DNA from: Armatimonadota bacterium
GTDB taxonomy: Bacteria; Armatimonadota; Fimbriimonadia; Fimbriimonadales; Fimbriimonadaceae
Direction of reading: 5' to 3'
Length of the DNA stretch: 64,000 bases
Assembly (NCBI GenBank): GCA_025360125.1
Contig: JANYCU010000011.1
Coordinates: forward strand, 62,001 to 126,000
Shown here: piece by piece, positions 17,401 to 24,948 of the stretch
Numbering within the stretch: the first letter of the stretch is position 1
Layout: every line of letters starts with the position of its first letter
The notes under the pieces: model-generated
The model's input: only the letters and a program-made list of their open reading frames with translations
The model's database searches: none
What the model was told of the DNA's origin: nothing
Program-made: the position numbers and the translations under genes

Positions 17401-17586
17401 CGGACCATATTCGTATCCCTTTTCGACTTTTTCCCACGGTCCCTTTTCTGCTTCTTTTTGGCTCTTGCACGGATTTCGATTTATTTCGATCGTGAGCGGT
17501 TCTCTGGCCCCATAGATTTTTGGCTTCAGTTCGGTTTTCAGAAAAAGGCTTATTCGCCTTAGGGTTAGCTCAGAGTGTTTTAACAT
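14488..17586 (-). CDS. alpha-mannosidase, glycoside hydrolase family 38
   Basis: At 1032 residues this matches the class II, cytosolic/lysosomal-type GH38 enzymes. The catalytic domain carries VGHAHLDTAWLWP (zinc His-Asp ligands), the nucleophile region MWLPDVFGYSAALPQIL, and FGHGDGGGGPTERHMEF with a further His. A central three-helix region (LLNQFHDIIPGSSVQEVY) and the C-terminal beta-sandwich domains follow. No signal peptide is present, so it should act in the cytoplasm on imported mannosides or oligosaccharides. It removes terminal alpha-mannose. It lies alone between a short gap after the FGase-like gene and the divergent DprA-like gene. Confidence 0.93.
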   Translation of the reverse strand: MLKHSELTLRRISLFLKTELKPKIYGAREPLTIEINRNPCKSQKEAEKGPWEKVEKGYEYGPAYTTFWFKLSGKVPKDWAEKEVVVHAEIGSERTLWKDDSPYRGVDYEHTDFGFLTGGTLPTEGPVKGGESVTYILEAYTKNPQCRVHLKELPREQNVEKIEFADLVIVNNEIKALYFDLEFALDLLETLPQDDPGFHTVLRSLNDVVNHFAKDGDDAVLRCRKLIKDSLGSLNTEYKHTIYPVGHAHLDTAWLWPISITKKKMAHTTSTQLSLMEKYPNYVFVHSQASQYEWLEQEYPKLFERVKEAVVRGQWEPVGSMWVEADCNLTGSESLIRQFLYGKRYFREKLGYTTHDMWLPDVFGYSAALPQILEKFNISYFLTQKISWNQFNKFPHHTFWWQGIDGTKVWSHFPPADTYNASCEPKEVIKSVKNYKDHARAENSLYVFGHGDGGGGPTERHMEFIKRGRLAPNYPEVMFGKKAIDFFRESKAKSKDLMTWVGELYLELHRGTYTSQAANKKSNRSCEFLLRDADWLACFTGVKHPSKKLEEAWKLVLLNQFHDIIPGSSVQEVYVDSKADYETVEKAGREIIEHSLTEIGKKFDTSGFVDPIVLFQNGNVPTQGHVDWIKEEIPVGIKVGDEFLPTQLVEEFGDRKLIFESPQDALSAVAVGEFKDSGTPIKNRLKSSARKIENDQFSVRFDVNGNISSIQSLEDGTDFIEPGKLGNVFQLLEDKPLFWSAWDVDVYAYETAQDLLKSESVELVERGPVRVAVEVVKRFGKSTIRQRISLGPTPGIRFDTEIDWHEEDKMLKVAFPVNVNAARANFEIQFGNVERPTHYNTSWDMAKFEVCAQKWVDLSEGDLGVALLNDGKYGHDINGNVMRMSLLRSPKAPDPECDMGIHRFSYVLLPHFGPYNYADVVHAAYAHNAPLRYAFIEPTSGSISQMDPLVTCDDRNIVIETVKKAEDSDDLIVRLYECHNSRGHAELFCMTPPSEATICDLEENEIGELEVNDGLVQFSYKPFEIITIKLKR

Positions 17587-17640
17587 CGTGCTGCGCTCAA
17601 GAGTTTACTGAACGGAAACCCTTTCTATTCCTGATAAAAA

Positions 17641-18666
17641 GTGATATTCTTGGTCAGAGTTGATACTATGCAAATGTTAAGTGCGGCAGTTGCGAGCCTC
17701 TATGCAGGTGGTGAAAATCGAACTCTTATTCGGCTAGCTCGTCCAGGGCAGATAATTTCATGTATTCGAAGGAATAGTGACGAAGGTGCCGACCTTTCGT
17801 GGAAAGAGATTCTTGACATCTTACAAAAGGAAAATTTTGTTCAGGAAGCCCTTTTTCTGAGCAATGAAGCGAACCTTGAATCGGCATTTCAACTTCTCGG
17901 TCAGGGAAAAATCATCACGCTCGGATGTGACTGCTATCCGAAAATGCTTGCTTCAACTCTGGGAGTGAATGCTCCGCCAATCTTGTGGATTACTGACCCG
18001 CATCTTCGCAAGGTTCAGCCCTGGAACAACAATGATGGCTCCCAGCGAATAATTATTAGCGCTGTCGGTTGTAGAACTCCTCTTTCCGTTGGTCAAGAAA
18101 TTGCGAGCCAGGTCGGGCTTTGGTCCGCAAGCGGAGGCTTTTTGTCGGTTTCGGGTGGTGCGGTCGGGTGTGATACTGCGTTTGGCCGGGCTGCCTTTGG
18201 TGCAGGTGGAGAAGTTGTTCATATCCTTCCTCATGGAGTCAATCACACCTCGCCAGATATGTGGGGTTTCGGAATATCAATTTGCCCGCCAAACGAGCCG
18301 TTCAGTCCTGGACGAGCCATGGAGCGAAACAGCCTTATCTACGCCTTTGGGCACATGACGGTGGTCTGTTCGGCCCGGTATCGACAAGGTGGATCGTGGC
18401 ATGGAGCTTCGATTGCCTTGAAAGCCCATCGCTCCGTCGTATTTGCCGATTGGACATCTACGGGTGTAGCATCAACTCTTGCAGAGCATGTAGAGGGGAC
18501 CTATGCTCAAGCCCAACGAACCTTGGCAAATCTTGGTGCCCACCCCTTAACACTTGATCTTCAGACCTTCCGTGATGACATTTCCTCGGAGCTTGATGGA
18601 GCCCTGGATTGGTCGCTAGACCGCATCGCAGGCAACATCAACTCCGGGTTGTTCAAAAGCCACTAG
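17641..18666 (+). CDS. DprA/Smf-like Rossmann-fold protein, divergent
   Basis: The 341-residue protein has the order of elements seen in DprA, which loads RecA on incoming single-stranded DNA. They are an N-terminal helical part, then GQGKIITLGCDCYPKMLAS with APPILWITD, then the Rossmann core (ISAVGCRTPLSVG, LSVSGGAVGCDTAFGRAA, VVHILPHGV) and FSPGRAMERNSLIYAFG, corresponding to the DprA F-P-RNR-I motif. The C-terminal winged helix of canonical DprA is not evident. Competence is a possible role; a LOG-like nucleotide-binding role is an alternative. The start is a GTG at 17641; the ATG at 17668 is equally possible. Its stop interlocks with that of the next, convergent gene. Confidence 0.75.
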   Translation: MIFLVRVDTMQMLSAAVASLYAGGENRTLIRLARPGQIISCIRRNSDEGADLSWKEILDILQKENFVQEALFLSNEANLESAFQLLGQGKIITLGCDCYPKMLASTLGVNAPPILWITDPHLRKVQPWNNNDGSQRIIISAVGCRTPLSVGQEIASQVGLWSASGGFLSVSGGAVGCDTAFGRAAFGAGGEVVHILPHGVNHTSPDMWGFGISICPPNEPFSPGRAMERNSLIYAFGHMTVVCSARYRQGGSWHGASIALKAHRSVVFADWTSTGVASTLAEHVEGTYAQAQRTLANLGAHPLTLDLQTFRDDISSELDGALDWSLDRIAGNINSGLFKSH

Positions 18667-19697
18667 CTTTTGTCGAAAGTAAAAACGACTTTCCCGGCTT
18701 TTCCGGCTTTCATAAGTTCCATCGCGTCTTGGAACTCGGTGTAGTGCATTACGTGCGTTACAACCGGGTCGAGAATCAGCTTTCCACTTGCCAATAGTTC
18801 GGTCATTTGATCCCAGGTCTGCCATATTTTTCTTCCAACAATGGCGTGAATATCGATTCCCTTGAAAATGAGTTCGTTGACGTTAACCGATTGGGTGGCT
18901 TCGGAATAAACGCCAAGCAGAGAAATTCTTCCTCCGGGGCGAACAACCTGGGTCGCCAGCGTTAATTGAGTTGGATGACCGGACATTTCGAGAACGCCAT
19001 CTACTCCGCCAGGATACAGTTTCATGATTTCGGCTTTAACATCCTGTTTGACCGGATTGAACACATGGTCCGCCCCAACTTGTCGTGCGATATCAGCTCG
19101 ATATTCGCTAATTTCGGTCGCCAAGACTGCATTTGCGCCGAGAGCCTTGCACACCGAGACGGCGAATTGACCGATTGGTCCCATTCCAGTAATCAAAATT
19201 GTGCAATCTTTGACCGGGCCAGACATTGCGGTGTGAACGGCATTGCCGAGTGCATCTTGAAAGGCAGCGATGAGCGGGGAAATTGTTTTTGGAGTTGGTC
19301 GAGCATTTTCCCACGGAATAACCGCAAATTCGGCAAAGCCGCCGTCAACATCGACACCGAGAATTTCGGTATTGACGCAGACATGCCCCTGTCCCATTCG
19401 GCACTGAAGGCATTTTCCGCAGACGATGTGGCTTTCGCTTGAGACAAAATCTCCCACGCTTCGTTCGGTTACACCCTCGCCTAGCTCGACAATTGTTCCG
19501 CAAAACTCGTGACCAATAATTCTCGGTGGTTTGATTCGACCTGCCGCCCACGGATCCCAGTTATAAATATGGAGGTCCGTTCCACATACCGATGCCGCTT
19601 CAAGTTTGAGCTTGACGCAACCTGGGCGAACATTTGGTTCTGGAACTTCAACAATTTCCACGCCGGGTTCTGGTCGCGTCTTTGCGATAGCTTTCAC
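18663..19697 (-). CDS. tdh: L-threonine 3-dehydrogenase
   Basis: A zinc-dependent medium-chain dehydrogenase that oxidises L-threonine to 2-amino-3-ketobutyrate with NAD. The family start KAIAKTRPEPGVEIVEVPEP is followed by CGTDLHIYNWDPWA (catalytic Cys and the threonine-dehydrogenase-specific DxHIYxWD), GHEFCG, and the four structural cysteines in VCGKCLQCRMGQGHVC. The NAD site is ITGMGPIGQFAVSVCKALGA. I place the start at a GTG at 19697, giving 344 residues, the usual size. The open frame extends 27 codons further but would overlap the divergent TPR gene and shows no family similarity. No kbl partner is adjacent. Confidence 0.92.
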   Translation of the reverse strand: MKAIAKTRPEPGVEIVEVPEPNVRPGCVKLKLEAASVCGTDLHIYNWDPWAAGRIKPPRIIGHEFCGTIVELGEGVTERSVGDFVSSESHIVCGKCLQCRMGQGHVCVNTEILGVDVDGGFAEFAVIPWENARPTPKTISPLIAAFQDALGNAVHTAMSGPVKDCTILITGMGPIGQFAVSVCKALGANAVLATEISEYRADIARQVGADHVFNPVKQDVKAEIMKLYPGGVDGVLEMSGHPTQLTLATQVVRPGGRISLLGVYSEATQSVNVNELIFKGIDIHAIVGRKIWQTWDQMTELLASGKLILDPVVTHVMHYTEFQDAMELMKAGKAGKVVFTFDKS

Positions 19698-19732
19698 GCG
19701 ACAAATTTTACTCGCCCGGTACACTATCAGTC

Positions 19733-21580
19733 GTGCTAAAAGTTGCTGTCTTACCGTTAAATGCTGCAGAGGGTACAAAACCCCAAATTGGAAGGCAAAT
19801 TTCCGCGTTCGTTGCCGACCAGTTGAGGAGCAACACTGAGGCGGATATCCAATCAGTTTCGTTTTTGACTCAGGTCGAACAAGACGGAGTTGCGAGAACC
19901 GCTTTCGTCAATATTTCTGATGGATTGATTGATGCCGATCAATTGAAGGATTTGTTCGCCCAGTCAGCCGTTGACCTAGCATTGGATGGAATGGTCAAGC
20001 CTTCAGACGATGGATTAGAAATTACGGTTCGCTTTACTCACAAAGACAATCTGGAAGGCGGGGCTGTCGTAACCAGTCCGTTTGGGCCGGACAATGTTTT
20101 TGACGTTTTGCACAAATTGGTTAAGCAACTGGCCGAAGAAGCTCAGATTTCCCTGCCGGAAAATTTGTCTGGCGACACCATGGAATTTGGCACCGACAAC
20201 GCAGAAGTCTTTTTGAAATTCCTGGAGGGATACGATGCGTTGAATTACATTCAACAGGCCAATGGTTTAGTTGCGCGGGAATTTAACCCCGAAGGCGCGA
20301 TTGCGACCCTGATTGAAGCTATCGAGGGAGACAAAGAATTCGAGGGACCTTATCAGGTTCTAGTTGGCCTTTGCCGTGCTTGCACAGCTTATCAAATTGG
20401 ATCTTTCGAGCTGATTGAAAAAACGCTCACGACCGCATCAGAGCTTGAACCTAAGGATTTCGGCGCATTTTTCGCCTTGGGAGAATTATTCCAAGCCGCA
20501 AATCAGCTTCCTCGAGCAATCGATAATTTTGAGAAAGCCGCTCAACTCAATCCAGAGGATCCTGCCATTCTCAACCGCCTTGGGAACGCGCAAGCAAGCA
20601 TGAATATGTTCGTTAATGCCGAGCGAAACTTTAAGAAGGCAATTGAGCTTGAAGGGCCAGAAAAGCCTAGCATGGACTTTTTGACCGGAGTCTTGGCTGC
20701 ATCTGGCCGAGGGCATGAAGTTCCAGCACTTTGGAAAGGAATCATTGACCAAGACAGCCAAAATGCGAACGCACACGCCAAGTACGCAATTTCGTTGATT
20801 CAAAACGGCAAAAAAGAAGAAGGCGAGCGAGCATTTGAAACTGGCCTCGAAGTTCTCGAGGATAACGTGCTGGTAAAGCGATTCTACGCTCCTTACTTAG
20901 CTCAGAACGATGACCTTGACCGGGCGATGGACTTTTATGAAGACTGCATCGATGTGTCCGTAACAGACGTACCGCTTTTGGTTGAATATGCCCAAACATT
21001 GCAGGCAGCCGATCGAGAATTTGAGATCCCTCAGGTCCTTCAAACGATTCTCAAGTCAAACCCAGATCCAAACACCCGAGCAAACACTCAAGCTTGGCTG
21101 ATTGAGCTTGAGCAACCGAAGCGGGTCGAAAGTGTTCAACTTGCCCAGGAGAAGTTGGCGGCGGGTGACGCGGAAGGTGCCATTCGAGACCTTAAGCCGC
21201 TGAGAAACTGGTTGGCGGATTACTGGAAGATGTGGGCAGTACTGAGTTCGGCCTATAACCGACTTGGCGATCACGTCGAAGCCGAAGCAGCGGCAAAGCA
21301 GTTGTTGGAGATATTCCCAGGTTGCGAACCCGCTTACGGAGAGTTGCGCGAAGCACTCAATGGTCAGGAGAAGCACGAGGAAGCTTGGCAATTCATGCAG
21401 TTTGCGTTCCAGAATAATTCGCAAAGCTTTGGCATTTTCATTAACCTGGGGATTGCGGCCAAACGGGCGGGCCATACCGAGGAAGCTCAGCAAATCACCG
21501 AACAGATTAATGGCATAGTCGGTCAAAATCCTGACATGCAAGAAGAATTGAAAGACATTCTTGCCGAGCTTCAGCAGTAA
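19733..21580 (+). CDS. TPR-repeat protein with N-terminal TolB-like segment
   Basis: A 615-residue cytoplasmic-looking protein. The first 110 residues (LKVAVLPLNAAEGTKPQIGR, then LRSNTEADIQSVSF) resemble the amino-terminal fold of proteins such as TolB or FlgO that precede TPR arrays. From about residue 200 tetratricopeptide repeats are clear: FGAFFALGELFQAANQLPRA, PAILNRLGNAQASMNMFVNAE and others up to the end. Such arrays scaffold protein complexes. It starts with a GTG at 19733, only 35 bases from the divergent tdh start, with TACACT seven bases before it. It is followed nine bases later by the HTTM-partner gene, suggesting an operon. Confidence 0.8.
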   Translation: MLKVAVLPLNAAEGTKPQIGRQISAFVADQLRSNTEADIQSVSFLTQVEQDGVARTAFVNISDGLIDADQLKDLFAQSAVDLALDGMVKPSDDGLEITVRFTHKDNLEGGAVVTSPFGPDNVFDVLHKLVKQLAEEAQISLPENLSGDTMEFGTDNAEVFLKFLEGYDALNYIQQANGLVAREFNPEGAIATLIEAIEGDKEFEGPYQVLVGLCRACTAYQIGSFELIEKTLTTASELEPKDFGAFFALGELFQAANQLPRAIDNFEKAAQLNPEDPAILNRLGNAQASMNMFVNAERNFKKAIELEGPEKPSMDFLTGVLAASGRGHEVPALWKGIIDQDSQNANAHAKYAISLIQNGKKEEGERAFETGLEVLEDNVLVKRFYAPYLAQNDDLDRAMDFYEDCIDVSVTDVPLLVEYAQTLQAADREFEIPQVLQTILKSNPDPNTRANTQAWLIELEQPKRVESVQLAQEKLAAGDAEGAIRDLKPLRNWLADYWKMWAVLSSAYNRLGDHVEAEAAAKQLLEIFPGCEPAYGELREALNGQEKHEEAWQFMQFAFQNNSQSFGIFINLGIAAKRAGHTEEAQQITEQINGIVGQNPDMQEELKDILAELQQ

Positions 21581-21589
21581 AATCGTTTC

Positions 21590-22300
21590 GTGGCAAAAAA
21601 AACTGCGGCAAACATAACTGGTAGTCAGAAGACGACCAGTAAAGCGACTGCTGAGGCGAAAGCCTCAGCAGTCGTTGCCCCAGATCTTCCACGCGTCCAT
21701 CCCCTTGTAGTTGCATTTGTTGTCTATCACGTCATTGCGATCACAACTTATGCATTGCCGAAGCCAAGTGACCTGGTTATAGACCATAAAGCTGAGCCGA
21801 GGGGAAGCGATTCATTGCTCTTGCTCAATTTCAACGAGTGCAAGCAATGGGCAATTTTTTATGGCTATTTGTATCCCTCTGGGTTTTGGCAATACTGGGA
21901 CATGTTTGCACCGGACCCGTCGCAAACAGACATTTGGTGCGATGCTGAAGTCACCTTCTTGGATGGAACTAAGACAACCTTCCAATATCCGCGAATGAAG
22001 GACCTTTCGATTCCGGAAAAATTTATTCGCGAGCGGCATCGAAAGTTTTATGAGCGGGTCAATTCCGAAAAGACCTCCTATTTCTGGCCGCCGTTTGCTC
22101 AATCGATTGCGTTTCAGACGGCTACGGACCCCAATAGCCCACCTGTCCAGGTCACCCTGATTCGACACTTCCAAGAAGTTATGCGGCATGACAAGCCACA
22201 GCCAGTAGAGCCACCATACAAGACTTATCGATACTTCACGTACGTGGTCGATCAACACAAGCTATTTGCAGACAAGGGGTGGAAACTTGGAATCCATTAA
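21590..22300 (+). CDS. single-span membrane protein, partner of the HTTM protein
   Basis: A 236-residue protein with a Lys/Thr/Ala-rich cytoplasmic start, one clear membrane helix (HPLVVAFVVYHVIAITTYALP) and a large outside domain rich in aromatic residues. PSGFWQYWDMFAPDP followed by a DxWxxAxVxxxDG-type stretch is characteristic of small proteins encoded beside HTTM (vitamin-K-gamma-carboxylase-like) genes. The function of this family is unknown to me. The start is a GTG at 21590; TAAAAT lies six bases before it. Its end overlaps the HTTM gene by 14 bases, so the two are probably translationally coupled. Confidence 0.75.
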   Translation: MAKKTAANITGSQKTTSKATAEAKASAVVAPDLPRVHPLVVAFVVYHVIAITTYALPKPSDLVIDHKAEPRGSDSLLLLNFNECKQWAIFYGYLYPSGFWQYWDMFAPDPSQTDIWCDAEVTFLDGTKTTFQYPRMKDLSIPEKFIRERHRKFYERVNSEKTSYFWPPFAQSIAFQTATDPNSPPVQVTLIRHFQEVMRHDKPQPVEPPYKTYRYFTYVVDQHKLFADKGWKLGIH

Positions 22301-23243
22301 AGTTCTCTACGCTTATTGGTTCAAATACGGAAGTCCGGTGACCATGGGCGTTTTTCGGGCGATTATGGGCGGCTTGATTTTCATCAACTTCTCGATGATC
22401 ACAATTTTTTACAATGACTGGTTTTCTGAGACAGGCTACTATCCGAGCTATATGGGCTCAATGACCCTTAGTAAAGACATCTATCTGACTCACGATAGCA
22501 GCATGCACGTGCCAAGAATCGACTTGCTCAGCGGAGTGTCGGATTACCGAATTCTGATGGCATTCAATATTTTTGTTTTGATTGCCGCCTTGCTGACTTG
22601 TTTAGGACTCTTTACAAGAATTGCTTCGATCTGCCTTGCCATTGGAGTGGTCACGTTCCACCACCGAGTTTCCTCAATTCTGCACGGCGGAGACACGGTG
22701 GTACGAGTATCCGCACTTTATTTGGCCATAGCTCCTTCTGGCGCGGCTTTTTCTTTGGACCGATTCTTTGCCGTCCGAAAGCGTTTGGCTCCCGCCCAGC
22801 CCACGTTAGTTTCAATGTGGCCCCAGCGGCTTGTGGCTTTCAACTGCTGCCTTATCTACTTTACGACAACCTGGGAAAAGTGGTTTGGTGGCTTATGGAA
22901 AACAGGGGTGGCAACTTGGTATCCGGCTCGACTCCACGAATTTGATCGCTTTCCGGTTCCGCATTTTCTCAACGAATTCCCCATGGTTTATGTCACGACC
23001 TACGGAACCTTGGCGGTGGAATTTTGTATGGCAACCCTGGTGTGGTTTAAGCCGCTTCGAAAGTGGGTTTTACTTTCGGGAATGATGCTCCACGGATACA
23101 TCGAATACTCCATGAATATTCCGCTCTTTGGCTATCTCATGGTTACGCTTTACCTCTCCTTTTACGAGGGCGAAGAAGTGAGCGCATGGTTTGATCGACT
23201 AAAGGCGAAATACCTGAAGAAGCCCATTGCCGAGGCCGCATGA
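22287..23243 (+). CDS. HTTM-domain membrane protein (vitamin K gamma-carboxylase-like)
   Basis: A polytopic membrane protein of about 318 residues with six or more helices. The pattern GVFRAIMGGLIFINFSM near the start, GLFTRIASICLAIGVVTFHH with an outside loop RVSSILHGGDTVVR, then RLVAFNCCLIYFTTTWEKWFGGLW, matches the HTTM family related to the integral-membrane part of gamma-glutamyl carboxylase. I prefer the TTG at 22287, preceded by AGGGGTGG; the frame also offers a TTG at 22266. Bacterial HTTM proteins have unknown substrates. The ATG of recN overlaps its stop by four bases. Confidence 0.85.
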   Translation: MESIKVLYAYWFKYGSPVTMGVFRAIMGGLIFINFSMITIFYNDWFSETGYYPSYMGSMTLSKDIYLTHDSSMHVPRIDLLSGVSDYRILMAFNIFVLIAALLTCLGLFTRIASICLAIGVVTFHHRVSSILHGGDTVVRVSALYLAIAPSGAAFSLDRFFAVRKRLAPAQPTLVSMWPQRLVAFNCCLIYFTTTWEKWFGGLWKTGVATWYPARLHEFDRFPVPHFLNEFPMVYVTTYGTLAVEFCMATLVWFKPLRKWVLLSGMMLHGYIEYSMNIPLFGYLMVTLYLSFYEGEEVSAWFDRLKAKYLKKPIAEAA

Positions 23244-24898
23244 TCACCGAACTGCATGTCGAAAACCTGGCGATCATTCAAAAGGCGAGCGTGTCGTTTC
23301 GAAATGGCTTTACCGCCCTGACGGGCGAAACCGGGGCAGGAAAATCGCTCCTTATTGACGCGTTAGAACTGTGCCTGGGAGAGCGTGCCGACACCGAACT
23401 GGTCCGAACGGGTGCCACCAAAGCTTCGGTGCAGTTGGTGGTAGATCTTTCCCAATCTCCGTCAATCCTTGTGCACCTTGAAGGGCTTGGTATTGACTCC
23501 GAACAGGGCATTATTTTCATCCAGCGAGAGGTTTATAGTGAGGGTCGATCGCAGGCCAGAGTAAACAATAAACCCGTTCCGGTTTCGGTCCTTCGGGAAA
23601 TTGGATCCCAGATCGTCGACCTGCACGGTCAGCATCAGCATCAAGCCCTGCTCAATGAAGAGACCCACATTCAGTATTTGGATGCTTGGATTGGGCCAGA
23701 TGTCCAGGCAATTAAAGCAGAAGTTGCAACAGTCTTTGGTCGATGGCAGGATGGCAAGCGCAAGTTTGACGCGTTGCAGCGAGGGATACAGGAGCGTGAA
23801 CAGCGGGTCGATATGCTGACGTTCCAGGTCAACGAAATCGATAGCTTTGGGGTGGTCGAAGGCGAAGAAAAGGAGTTAGTCTCGGCATTGGCTCGTCTTG
23901 CCAACGCAGAGAAGATCGCGAGTGCCGCGCAAAAGGGCCTTGCTGCCCTCTCAGACGACGAAATCAACGCACGTGACCTCTTAGCGGTTGGGCTCAAAGA
24001 AGTCGAGGAAATCGCAAAAATGGATGAGTCGATTGATATTTCTGAATTTGTGGAGGCATTAGAGCTTTTGCAAGAGGGGATTCACAATCTGCAAAACTAT
24101 TTGGACAAAATCGACAGCGATCCGGCTTCATTAGAAATGACGATGGAGCGGTTGGATGGTTTGAAGAAGCTGAAGCGAAAGTACGGCGAAACGGAAAGCG
24201 AAATCTTGGCATTCCTTCAAAACGCTCAAACCGAGCTAGATAACTTGACCGACATCGAGGCCAGCGAAGAAACACTGCTCCAGGCGATGAACGAAACTCG
24301 GTCCGAACTGTTGACCATCTGTAGCAAACTAACCTCGCTTCGAACCGAACGATCCCAGGAGTTTTCCAACGACGTCCAACGACATTTGGCTGACCTTTCG
24401 ATGGAACGAACGCGCTTTACAGTTCAATTAAAGCCAGTTGAGCCGACCGCCGATGGTTCTGATTTCGTCGAGTTTTTGTTTAGTGCCAATACTGGCGAAG
24501 AGCTCAAGCCGCTCGCCAAGATCGCATCGGGTGGAGAAATCAGCCGAGTCATGTTGGCAATGAAAAGCGCCTTGGCGGGCAGAGCAGGGGTCCCGACTTT
24601 GATCTTCGACGAAGTGGACACGGGCCTTGGCGGGGCCGCAGCGGCCGCAGTTGGCAAAAAGATTCGAGCTCTCAGTGAGCACTATCAAGTTTTGGCAATC
24701 AGCCACCTTCCCCAAGTCGCGAGCCAGGCGAACGAACACTTCCGAATCCAAAAAGGCGAATCGGGAGGACGGGTCCAGACCGACATTATTCCGCTATCCG
24801 AAGAAGAACGGGTCCACGAAATCGCCCGCATGCTGGCAGGCGACTCGGTCAGCGAACATGCGGTTGCGAATGCAAAGGATTTGCTCAGGCTGCTTTAG
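23240..24898 (+). CDS. recN: DNA repair ATPase RecN
   Basis: An SMC-like ATPase for double-strand-break repair, 552 residues, the normal size. The N-terminus MITELHVENLAIIQKASVSF leads into Walker A (LTGETGAGKSLLIDAL). Two coiled-coil arms flank the centre (about residues 150-370). The C-terminal lobe has the ABC signature (IASGGEISRVMLA), Walker B (LIFDEVDTGLGG) and the switch His (AISHLPQVAS). It is translationally coupled (ATGA) to the HTTM gene, an unusual neighbour for recN, and is the last gene before a hairpin terminator. Confidence 0.97.
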   Translation: MITELHVENLAIIQKASVSFRNGFTALTGETGAGKSLLIDALELCLGERADTELVRTGATKASVQLVVDLSQSPSILVHLEGLGIDSEQGIIFIQREVYSEGRSQARVNNKPVPVSVLREIGSQIVDLHGQHQHQALLNEETHIQYLDAWIGPDVQAIKAEVATVFGRWQDGKRKFDALQRGIQEREQRVDMLTFQVNEIDSFGVVEGEEKELVSALARLANAEKIASAAQKGLAALSDDEINARDLLAVGLKEVEEIAKMDESIDISEFVEALELLQEGIHNLQNYLDKIDSDPASLEMTMERLDGLKKLKRKYGETESEILAFLQNAQTELDNLTDIEASEETLLQAMNETRSELLTICSKLTSLRTERSQEFSNDVQRHLADLSMERTRFTVQLKPVEPTADGSDFVEFLFSANTGEELKPLAKIASGGEISRVMLAMKSALAGRAGVPTLIFDEVDTGLGGAAAAAVGKKIRALSEHYQVLAISHLPQVASQANEHFRIQKGESGGRVQTDIIPLSEEERVHEIARMLAGDSVSEHAVANAKDLLRLL

Positions 24899-24902
24899 GA
24901 GA

Positions 24903-24929
24903 GTCGGAGCATAGAAATTATGCTCCGAC
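24903..24929. terminator. bidirectional hairpin terminator after recN
   Basis: GTCGGAGCATA (24903-24913) and TATGCTCCGAC (24919-24929) form a perfect 11-bp stem with loop GAAAT. It sits in the 50-base gap between the convergent recN and BNR-protein genes, so it can serve both. No long T run follows on either strand. Confidence 0.7.
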
Positions 24930-24948
24930 CTCCGCTTCCCTTCTTTCC

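Noticed and set aside
16840-17562. Plus-strand frame of 240 codons within the mannosidase gene
   Set aside because: It is antisense to the N-terminal region of a well-conserved GH38 protein and has no family features.
19698-19778. N-terminal extension of threonine dehydrogenase
   Set aside because: It would overlap the divergent TPR gene and adds 27 residues not seen in the family.
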